A DNA stretch of 64,000 bases from contig CALCJD010000017.1 in assembly GCA_937960895.1 (NCBI GenBank), forward strand, positions 52,177 through 116,176, read 5' to 3'. Position 1 is the stretch's first letter. Each line of letters begins with the position of its first letter. A model generated the notes under the pieces. That model made no database searches and was not told the origin of the DNA. It saw only the letters and a program-made list of their open reading frames with translations. Made by a program: the position numbers and the translations under genes. Below, in pieces: positions 20,369 through 27,532 of this stretch. The DNA is from an uncultured Spartobacteria bacterium (GTDB lineage Bacteria > Verrucomicrobiota > Verrucomicrobiia > Chthoniobacterales > Terrimicrobiaceae).

Positions 20369-21297
20369 ACCTCACGCTTTTCCACGATCCCGGTTTCGCC
20401 GCCCCCATCGGCAAACACATCATGCCGATCCGCAAGTTCAGCCTCGTGGCAGACGAACTGCGCACCCACCCCGGCGTGGAAATCCGCGCGCCCGAGCCCG
20501 TGACGATCGAGGACCTGCTGCGTGTGCACACGCCGGAGTATGTGGAAGCCGTGCGCACCGGCGAACCGCGGGCGCTGGCCGAATCGCAAAAATTCCCCTG
20601 GTCCCCGGCCCTCTTTCCGAGCGTTCTGCTCACCTCCGGCGGCGTGGTGGCGGCCGGCCGGGAGGCCTTGAAATGCGGGGTGTCCGGCACGCTGGCCAGC
20701 GGGTTTCACCATGCCTGCGCGGACCACGGCGAGGGATTCTGCACGTTCAACGGGCTGGTGGTTGCCCTGGAAAAACTCCGCGCGGAGGGAGTGATTCGCA
20801 CCGCCGCCGTGCTGGACCTTGATCTTCACTACGGAAACGGCACGGCGTCCCTGGCGGCCACGCGTCCCTGGCTGCGGGCGCTCTCGCTCTACGGGAACGA
20901 CTACGCAGCCAACGTCCCGCACCGCGACGTCACCACCCGCCATCACAAGGACGGCCCCAATCATCTTTCCGTCCCGCTCATCCCCGGTCCCAAGGACGGG
21001 GAAAACCTCCTCGCCCTGCTGGACACCCACCTGCCCTGGCTGCTGGCCGGGGGGCGCCCCGACCTCCTGCTTTTCCAGGCGGGGGCCGATCCCTTTCACG
21101 AGGATCCCTATTCCCCGCTGAACCTCAACCACGACGATCTTTTCGCGCGGGACCGCCGGGTCTTTTCCTTCGCCCGGGAGCACAACCTGCCCGTTGCCTG
21201 GGTGCTTGCCGGCGGTTACACCGAGGACATCCGGCAGGTCGTGAAGGTGCACGTCAACACCGCCCTCGCCTGCCTGGAGGTTTACAATTTTTCGTAA
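20365..21297 (+). CDS. HDAC/AcuC-like deacetylase family protein
   Basis: 310 aa. Arginase-like HDAC fold motifs: SGFHHACADHGEGFCTFNG (His-His pair and the glycine-rich loop), DLDLHYGNGT (Asp and His zinc ligands) and QAGADPFHEDP (third zinc ligand Asp). The zinc site is complete. In place of the usual second His of D-x-D-x-H-H there is Tyr, a difference from the other HDAC-like gene of this window (60887-61819). The family removes acetyl or related acyl groups from lysine, polyamines or small molecules; the substrate here is unknown. Coupled to the upstream gene by an ATGA overlap, and its last 16 bases overlap the convergent FmdB-type gene. Confidence 0.82.
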   Translation: MNLTLFHDPGFAAPIGKHIMPIRKFSLVADELRTHPGVEIRAPEPVTIEDLLRVHTPEYVEAVRTGEPRALAESQKFPWSPALFPSVLLTSGGVVAAGREALKCGVSGTLASGFHHACADHGEGFCTFNGLVVALEKLRAEGVIRTAAVLDLDLHYGNGTASLAATRPWLRALSLYGNDYAANVPHRDVTTRHHKDGPNHLSVPLIPGPKDGENLLALLDTHLPWLLAGGRPDLLLFQAGADPFHEDPYSPLNLNHDDLFARDRRVFSFAREHNLPVAWVLAGGYTEDIRQVVKVHVNTALACLEVYNFS

Positions 21298-21527
21298 ACG
21301 CCCTTCTCCCGCCGTTCGAGCACGGTGAAGCCGGCTTTTTTGGCGTCGGACACGGAGAGCGGCTTGGTGATTTTTGGAGTGTTCACGCCGGATACGACCT
21401 TGCGCACGGCCTTCCGGCACAGCGGACAATGCGTCAGCGGGGGACGATTGATGGGGCGGCGCAGTTCAAACCGTCCGCCGCAGGCCCGGCAATCCCCATC
21501 CACCAGTTCGTATTCGTAAATCGGCAT
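21282..21527 (-). CDS. FmdB-family zinc ribbon protein (first copy)
   Basis: 81 aa. Begins MPIYEYEL, the classic start of FmdB-type regulatory/zinc ribbon proteins, with CRACG and CPLC as the two CxxC knuckles. The C-terminal part (KKAGFTVLERREKGVYEKL) is basic. FmdB-type proteins are small presumed nucleic-acid binding proteins with no firm role. The start at 21527 is chosen for the conserved MPIYEYE. It lies downstream of rpsN with a terminator between them, and its end overlaps the end of the HDAC-like gene by 16 bases in convergent orientation. Confidence 0.8.
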   Translation of the reverse strand: MPIYEYELVDGDCRACGGRFELRRPINRPPLTHCPLCRKAVRKVVSGVNTPKITKPLSVSDAKKAGFTVLERREKGVYEKL

Positions 21528-21546
21528 GCTTGAAGATACACGATCC

Positions 21547-21580
21547 CAAAACAAAAAGCACCAGCCGGATGGCTGGTGCT
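21547..21580 (-). terminator. Intrinsic terminator after rpsN
   Basis: Read on the minus strand, AGCACCAGCC and GGCTGGTGCT (21580-21571 and 21566-21557) form a perfect 10-bp stem with a 4-base loop, followed by TTTTTGTTTT. It sits 25 bases past the rpsN stop and 20 bases ahead of the FmdB-type start, so the latter probably has its own promoter or depends on readthrough. Confidence 0.88.
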
Positions 21581-21605
21581 TTGAAAATCAGACTGCCGGG
21601 CCGGT

Positions 21606-21875
21606 TTACCAGCTCGACTTCGTCACCCCCGGGATCATGCCGGCGGTGGCCAGCTCACGGAAGGTGATGCGGGAAATCTGAAAACGGCGCATGTAAGCGC
21701 GGCGACGGCCGCTGACACGGCAGCGATTGACCACGCGGGTCGGGCTGGCGTCACGGGGCAGCTGGCTGAGAGAGGCGTAATCCTTCTTTGCCTTCAGCTC
21801 GGCACGGAGCTCAGCATATTTCTCAACCGTTTTGCGTTTGCGCTTGTCGCGCTCAAGCCATGATTTCTTTGCCAT
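21606..21875 (-). CDS. rpsN: 30S ribosomal protein S14
   Basis: 89 aa. Starts MAKKSWLERDKRK and contains NRCRVSGRRRAYMRRF and the ending GMIPGVTKSSW, all diagnostic of uS14 in the 30S head. Only one of the four zinc-binding cysteines is present, so this is the zinc-independent (C-minus) form. It stands alone, outside the spc ribosomal operon, which is common for such copies and often goes with a second, zinc-binding S14 elsewhere that is used when zinc is plentiful. A strong terminator follows. Confidence 0.95.
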   Translation of the reverse strand: MAKKSWLERDKRKRKTVEKYAELRAELKAKKDYASLSQLPRDASPTRVVNRCRVSGRRRAYMRRFQISRITFRELATAGMIPGVTKSSW

Positions 21876-21983
21876 AAAAGAGAACGGACAATTTAGCGGT
21901 GTTTTTTCTTTTGGCAAGCACTTTGCACAATATTTTGTGCATCCCCCGCAGGGAACCTGAAATGGGGGCCTCCTCCCCCGGGG

Positions 21984-24299
21984 CTATTGAATCAGTCGCT
22001 CCAGCGACGCATCGGGCGGGGCGCCCAGTTCGATGGCCTTCCGGTAGTGCTTCCGGGCGGGCTCGATGTTGGGCGGCTGGCTCGTTGCGTAGAGGACGGC
22101 GAGATTGAAATGGGCGGCCTGATAGTTGGGATCGATGGCGATGGCCCGCTTGAATTCCTTCTCGGCCTCCTCGCGCTGCTCCTTCTGACCGAGACAAACC
22201 CCGAGGTAATTGTGGGCGATGGAATCCCTGTCATCGGCGGTCACCGAGCGTCGCAGCGCCTCGATGGCGGCCTCGATCTTGCCCTGACGGCTGTAAACGA
22301 TGCCGAGATTGCGATGCGCGTAGGAATCCGCGCCGTTGATCTGGATGGCCTTCTTCAGGGCGACTTCGGCGGCGGAAAGTTTGCCGGACTCGATCTGCAC
22401 GGCGCCGAGGTTGGACAGGATGTAGTAGTTGTCGGGCGCGGCCTCGGCGAGATTCTGGAAGATCTTCTCGGCGCCGGCAAAATCCTCCGCCTCGAAGAGC
22501 TTTTTGGCCTCCTCGAATTTTCCACGCAGTTCCTCGGGAAGCACCGAACGACGGGCCGGTTTTTCGGACTTCTTCTGTCCGTCCCCCGGCTTGGCCACCA
22601 CCATGGTGACATCCAGCGACTCCGCCCCGGCGGGCTGCGTGAGCAGGGACACCGGGTCGTTGAAAAGGGCGCGTTCCTCGTCGGTCAGTTTGAGCGCGGG
22701 TTCGCTGAGCACCGCCAGGTGCGGCTTGGCCGCGGCCAGTTGGGCGGGCGCCGCCGCCACCACCGCCTCCACGGCCTTGACGGCCTCTTCGCGACGGCTC
22801 TGTTCCTTGATCTGGCGCAGGATGATGTTGCGGAGCAGTTCGTTCTCCGCGATGAGGTTTTTCTCCTCCCTGGAAGGCGTCGGGTTGAGCTTCAACTGGG
22901 CGAGTTCGCCGGTCGCCTGATCAAGCTGCTTCTGCAGCTGGCGCAGTTTTTCGTCCCTCTGGCTGACCTGGCCCTGGGCCTCCAGGAGGCGGTCGTTGGC
23001 CGTATTGAGGTCGCTCTGCAGGGAGGCAATCTGGCGGTCCTTGGCGGGATCCGCCTGGTTCTTTTCGAGTTCGGCCAGTTTCTTGCGGGCCTCCTCGAGT
23101 TCGGTCTGCAAGGTGGCGATCTGCCGTTCCTTCGCCGGATCGGAGGCGGATTTTTGCTTCTCGAGTTCCGCCACCTTCTTCTGGAGGGCGTCCCGCTGGG
23201 CGATGAGCTTTTCCAGCACCCCGGGCCGGGGCATGTGCATGTAGGCCTCCGCCAGCTTGTTGGTCAGCACCTTGACTTCACGCAGAAGTTTCTCCGCGTC
23301 GGACCCCTTGGTCGCCGCCAGGGTTTCGGCCTCCTTCAACTTGCCCTTGAGCTCCTTGTTTTCCCCTGCCAGCCGCTCGATCTCCGCGCTGTTGTCCTTG
23401 ATTTTCTTGGCCTTCTGGACGGCGGCATCGCGTTCCTTGACGAGTTTGTCCCGGTCCTTGAGCAGGCCGTCGCGGATGCCGTCGCTGGCGGAGATGTATT
23501 TGGACGCCTCCTCCAGCTTGGCGAGAAGACGTTCGTTTTCCTCCTTCAGCACCTCGTTGTCGGCCTCGGTCTGGGCAAGTTTGCTGATGACCTCCGCGGC
23601 GCGTTTGTCAAATTCCGCCCGCAGCGTGGCTCCGACCGAACTGTCCTTGCGCGCATCCTCCAGCGCGGCCGCGGCCTGGGCGTATTCCGCCTTCACCTCG
23701 ACCAGGGACACCTTGGTCTTGTCGAGTTCGGTCAGCGCCATCTGCAACTCCGCGGTCTTCTTTTCCAGGTTGCGCTCCAGGCGACGGTTTTCCCGCCGGG
23801 CTTCCTCCAGCTGTTCACGCAGGCGGCGCAACTCCCGTTCGGTCGCCGAGACCGACCGGCTGCGCGGCTCGTCCAAGTCCCGCGACGTGCGCGAGGGCGT
23901 GGAACGCGGCACCACCACCTGGGGCCCGGAGAAGGAGGTCGAACGCGACTCCCGATCCGGCTCCGGCATGGGGCCCTCGATGGAATCCACGGGCGGCGGA
24001 AGATTGGCCACCTCCGGCTGAAGGCGCGCAATGCCCTCCTGCACCTTTTTCAGACGGTATTCCACAATGAGCGGCTGCCAGTCGGGGCTCGCCTTGCGGA
24101 TTTCCTCAAGAACCTGCCGGGCGTCCTCGTATTTTCCGAGGGCCTCCCGGGGTTTTCCCTCACGCTCGAGTTTTTCCGCAGTCTGAAAATGTTCGTAAGC
24201 CTTGAGAAAGAGGTCGGCCGAGTCCTCGGCAAACACCCCCGCAAGCATCACAAAAAACGCGACGAGAACCGCAGAAGGCAAAAATCCAAATCGATGCAT
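21984..24299 (-). CDS. Exported coiled-coil and TPR protein
   Basis: 771 aa. N-terminal signal peptide (MHRFGF, hydrophobic core, cleavage near FAED, about residue 24). A short TPR-like helical pair follows (about 25-85), then a Ser/Pro/Arg-rich linker (to about 165), a very long charged coiled coil with heptads (about 170-520), a linker, and at the C-terminus four or so TPR units (about 590-765; for example DNYYILSNLGAVQIESGKLSAAE and DSYAHRNLGIVYSRQGKIEAA). This looks like a periplasmic or envelope scaffold; no enzymatic motif is visible. Similar proteins are common in Verrucomicrobia and have no assigned role. The ATG at 24299 gives the signal peptide; a longer reading from 24365 would bury it. 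Confidence 0.78.
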   Translation of the reverse strand: MHRFGFLPSAVLVAFFVMLAGVFAEDSADLFLKAYEHFQTAEKLEREGKPREALGKYEDARQVLEEIRKASPDWQPLIVEYRLKKVQEGIARLQPEVANLPPPVDSIEGPMPEPDRESRSTSFSGPQVVVPRSTPSRTSRDLDEPRSRSVSATERELRRLREQLEEARRENRRLERNLEKKTAELQMALTELDKTKVSLVEVKAEYAQAAAALEDARKDSSVGATLRAEFDKRAAEVISKLAQTEADNEVLKEENERLLAKLEEASKYISASDGIRDGLLKDRDKLVKERDAAVQKAKKIKDNSAEIERLAGENKELKGKLKEAETLAATKGSDAEKLLREVKVLTNKLAEAYMHMPRPGVLEKLIAQRDALQKKVAELEKQKSASDPAKERQIATLQTELEEARKKLAELEKNQADPAKDRQIASLQSDLNTANDRLLEAQGQVSQRDEKLRQLQKQLDQATGELAQLKLNPTPSREEKNLIAENELLRNIILRQIKEQSRREEAVKAVEAVVAAAPAQLAAAKPHLAVLSEPALKLTDEERALFNDPVSLLTQPAGAESLDVTMVVAKPGDGQKKSEKPARRSVLPEELRGKFEEAKKLFEAEDFAGAEKIFQNLAEAAPDNYYILSNLGAVQIESGKLSAAEVALKKAIQINGADSYAHRNLGIVYSRQGKIEAAIEALRRSVTADDRDSIAHNYLGVCLGQKEQREEAEKEFKRAIAIDPNYQAAHFNLAVLYATSQPPNIEPARKHYRKAIELGAPPDASLERLIQ

Positions 24300-24426
24300 G
24301 AGATCAAGGGGAAGTTTAATATGATTGATTTCTAAGCTCTTTGCAAGCCGGAAGGCACCAATCAACTTCTTAGCAAGCTACAAGATATCAACACTTTATA
24401 AATTATTGACAAACTATTCACCGAGG

Positions 24427-24456
24427 TTGACATCCCGGCGTCACTGGTGATAGCTT
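24427..24456 (+). promoter_or_regulatory. Possible sigma-70 promoter of the HNH gene
   Basis: TTGACA at 24427-24432, then 18 bases, then TAGCTT at 24451-24456. The -35 is perfect, the -10 weak. It lies 60 bases before the HNH start in the 216-base divergent region between the TPR gene and the HNH gene. Confidence 0.3.
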
Positions 24457-24515
24457 CCGCCAGTTTTCAGGGCTTGCCGCCTGTTTGGGGCGCCGAAAAC
24501 GGCCTCTTCAGAGAA

Positions 24516-25127
24516 ATGGATTCTGTCCTGGATCAACCGGTTCTCGTTCTGAACCGCCTGTGGCAGGCGGTAAACACGTGTTCCGCCCGGCGGGCTTTCA
24601 CCCTTCTCTATCAGGGACATGCCCAAGTCGTTTCGACCGACGAAAACAACAACTTTTTCACATACGACTTCAAGAGCTGGGAGGACTTTTCCCGGGCCAA
24701 TCCCGAACCGGATATGGCGCGGACGATCAGCCTGCGCATCCGGGTTCCGCGCATCATTGTTCTCCTGCTTTTCGAGCGGCTGCCGAAGAAGGAGGTCAAG
24801 TTCACGCGGCACAATGTCTTCGAGCGGGACAAAAACACCTGCCAGTATTGCAACCAGGTATTTGACCGCAGCGAGCTGAATCTGGACCACGTGCTGCCGC
24901 GGGACCGCGGCGGTCAGACCACGTGGGAAAACATTGTCTGCTCGTGCATTCCCTGCAACACGCGGAAGGGCAACCGTCTGCCGCACGAGGCGGGCATGAA
25001 ACTCATTCGCAAGCCCAAGCGTCCCAAGTGGCGGCCCTTCGTGAACATCAGTTTTTCCCAGAGTCATCACGACAGCTGGAAACACTTCCTCGACCTCGCG
25101 TATTGGAACGTCGAGTTGGGGGACTGA
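24516..25127 (+). CDS. HNH endonuclease family protein
   Basis: 203 aa. Starts MDSVLDQPVLVLNRLWQAV, typical of a widespread family of single-domain HNH proteins. The HNH fold is at about residues 105-160: zinc knuckle CQYC (109-112), the metal-binding LDHVLPRDRGG (Asp124, His125), the Asn of WENIV, and a second knuckle CSCIPCNTRKGNR. All catalytic elements are present. The family is chromosomal, not linked to a mobile element here, and its target is unknown; it is often proposed to act in DNA repair or phage defence. Start chosen for the conserved MDSVLDQPVLVLN; a reading from 24447 would run through the promoter region. Confidence 0.87.
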   Translation: MDSVLDQPVLVLNRLWQAVNTCSARRAFTLLYQGHAQVVSTDENNNFFTYDFKSWEDFSRANPEPDMARTISLRIRVPRIIVLLLFERLPKKEVKFTRHNVFERDKNTCQYCNQVFDRSELNLDHVLPRDRGGQTTWENIVCSCIPCNTRKGNRLPHEAGMKLIRKPKRPKWRPFVNISFSQSHHDSWKHFLDLAYWNVELGD

Positions 25128-25162
25128 GCGCACCGCTGCGCAAGTGGCCGCGTGGGGACCGG

Positions 25163-27415
25163 TCACCTCCGGTTCTCGAAAATAAAACCCTTCTGTTTGC
25201 GGATCACCCGATATCCCCCGCCCGGGGATTCGGCCGGGGCGGGTGATGTGGCGGGAAGGGTTTCGCGATCCGGACGGACCGGGGAGGCCGAACGGGAAAT
25301 CGCGTCGGCAAACGCCGGTCCGTGGACGGCGCAGGGATCCCTGGGGGCAAATTCCGCCGGCAGGAAGGCCTCGCGGACCGTCCCGGCCTCGGTGCAGGCG
25401 GGAATCGCCCGGCGGCCCGAAAGCCGGCAAATCCGTACCGGTTCCTGCACCCGTCGGGGAAACGGCTCCGCCACGTATTTGAATTTCGCCGCCTCCTCCA
25501 TGAAGTCCACCCAGATGGGCAGCGCGAGGGCGCTTCCATAGCCGCGGCGGGTGATGGTTTGGGGGCGATCCATGCCCACCCAGACCCCGCACGTGATCCG
25601 GCTCGTATATCCCACAAACCAGGCGTCCCGGTATTCATCGGTCGTCCCCGTCTTGCCGGCGGCCTCCACCCGAAGTCCGAGCCGGCCGGCGGAGGCCGCG
25701 GTTCCCTGGCGAACCACGTCGCGCAGGAGTTCGTGGACGAGATCATTGACGTCCGGGCTCAGGCATCGCAATTCGGCGCGCGAGGCCTTGTATATCGTAC
25801 GACCATGCCGGTCCTCGATGCGTTCGATGATGTAGGGCTGCCGGCGCACGCCCTCGTTGGGAAACATGGTGTAGGCGCCCACGAGACTCTTGAGTGTGGT
25901 TTCAAAGGCCCCGAGGTAGATGGCGGGCATTTCGGGCACGTTCTGGAGTCCGGACCGGACCGCCAGGTCATGCACGGCCCGCAGGCCGGCCGATTCGCCC
26001 ACGCGGACGGTCATCGTATTGCGTGAACGCACGAGACCGACGGACACGGGTTGGAGTCCCCCGTATTTTCCGTCGGCGTTTTTCGGCGTCCATCCCGCGC
26101 CTCCCGCGACCTCCCCTTCTCCGAGGGGGCCGTCATCCACCAACATGTCGGGCGGCAATCCGCGCTGAAAAGCCGCGGCATAAACGAAGGGCTTGAAGGT
26201 GGAGCCGATCTGCCGCATCGCCTGCAGGGCGCGGTTGTAGGGATTTTCCGTGAAGTCGCGTCCGCCGACGACGGCGAGAATGCCGCCGGTCCGGTTGTCG
26301 ACGGCCAGGAGCGCGCCCTGCACGCAGGCGCTTTCGGAAGCGGGAAGGTCCGCGGCCGCCTCCCGGGCGGGATGCGGCCAGTCCTTTTGGGATTCCAGTT
26401 CGGCCAGGCGGCGTTCCACCGCATCCTGCGCGATCAACTGCAGGCGGCGGTCGATGGTGGTGTAAATTTTCAGGCCTCCGCGTTCCAGCACCTCGGGCGG
26501 CAGGAGAACGCTGAGATCGCGCATGACGGCGTCCATGGCGTAGTCCTTCTGGTTCACCGGGGGCAGGCGTTTGGCCAGCGGCATTTTTTCCGCGCGGGCG
26601 GCCCGGGCTTCGTCGGCCGTGATCATGCCGAGTTCCTCCATGCGGGTGAGCACCTGATCGCGCTCGCGCAGGGCGGTGGCGGTGCGTTCGAGCGGACTGA
26701 GCCGGTTGGGGCTGCGGATCAGGCCCGCCAGGATGGCCGCCTCGGAGAGCGAGAGTTCGGCGGCCGATTTTCCGAAGCAGGCCCGGGACGCGGTTTCCAC
26801 CCCGTAAAGCCCGCGTCCGTAATAGATGCGGTTGCAATAGGCCTCCAGAATCTCGCGTTTGGAAAAATGCTTCTCGATGCGCAGGGCCAGCAGGGCTTCG
26901 ACGACCTTTCGCCGCCATTTGTTCCGGTCGAGAGCAAAGGTGTTCCGGGCCAGTTGCTGCGTGATCGTGCTGGCCCCCTCCTCCACCCCGCCGGCGCGGA
27001 GGTTTTTCACCGCCGCCCGCAGGATGCCGTGGAAGTCCACGCCGCGATGACGGTAAAACCGGGTGTCCTCGCGCGCGATGAGCGCGTTGAGAAAATGGGG
27101 CGAGATCCGCTCCACGGGCACGACATAGCGCACTTCGCCTTCCAGCCGGCTGTAGCGCCGGCCGTCGGCATCAAACACCTCGGAAATCGCCGGGATGGCA
27201 TTCAGCTCCGCAAGGTCGAAGGAATCGGCGATCCTTTGAAACTCGAGATACCGCGGGCGGAGCAGGAACCAGCCCGCCGCCGCGGCCAGAAGCGCGCACA
27301 CAAAAAGCCCACCCAGCACCCGCAGAAGGCGCCTTCCCTTACGCCGCTTCGGCTGGAGCTGCGTGTCGGCCACGGGACAACCGATAACCCCGGAGGGGCG
27401 CTTTGTCAGCTCCAA
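25163..27415 (-). CDS. Class A penicillin-binding protein (PBP1A type)
   Basis: 750 aa, bifunctional peptidoglycan synthase. A basic cytoplasmic tail and a membrane helix (about 30-52) come first. The GT51 glycosyltransferase domain (about 75-265) has Glu116 in REDTRFYRHRGVD and the TITQQLARN motif. The transpeptidase domain has SxxK at 405-408 (STFK), SRN at 464-466 and KTGT at 588-591. Every catalytic residue is present. The C-terminal 60 residues are Pro/Ala rich and include four Cys, an unusual tail. It polymerises and cross-links murein on the periplasmic face. Convergent with the HNH gene, divergent from the GH63-type gene. Confidence 0.93.
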   Translation of the reverse strand: MELTKRPSGVIGCPVADTQLQPKRRKGRRLLRVLGGLFVCALLAAAAGWFLLRPRYLEFQRIADSFDLAELNAIPAISEVFDADGRRYSRLEGEVRYVVPVERISPHFLNALIAREDTRFYRHRGVDFHGILRAAVKNLRAGGVEEGASTITQQLARNTFALDRNKWRRKVVEALLALRIEKHFSKREILEAYCNRIYYGRGLYGVETASRACFGKSAAELSLSEAAILAGLIRSPNRLSPLERTATALRERDQVLTRMEELGMITADEARAARAEKMPLAKRLPPVNQKDYAMDAVMRDLSVLLPPEVLERGGLKIYTTIDRRLQLIAQDAVERRLAELESQKDWPHPAREAAADLPASESACVQGALLAVDNRTGGILAVVGGRDFTENPYNRALQAMRQIGSTFKPFVYAAAFQRGLPPDMLVDDGPLGEGEVAGGAGWTPKNADGKYGGLQPVSVGLVRSRNTMTVRVGESAGLRAVHDLAVRSGLQNVPEMPAIYLGAFETTLKSLVGAYTMFPNEGVRRQPYIIERIEDRHGRTIYKASRAELRCLSPDVNDLVHELLRDVVRQGTAASAGRLGLRVEAAGKTGTTDEYRDAWFVGYTSRITCGVWVGMDRPQTITRRGYGSALALPIWVDFMEEAAKFKYVAEPFPRRVQEPVRICRLSGRRAIPACTEAGTVREAFLPAEFAPRDPCAVHGPAFADAISRSASPVRPDRETLPATSPAPAESPGGGYRVIRKQKGFIFENRR

Positions 27416-27532
27416 GAACGGGCGGATTTTCCCGGAAAAATGTCCCGGTGCGTCCCCCCACCGTCTTCAGGGACACGGGGATTCCGCGATCCCGTCGTGA
27501 CAGAAACCCGATTTTCTGCCACTGCGTTGACC

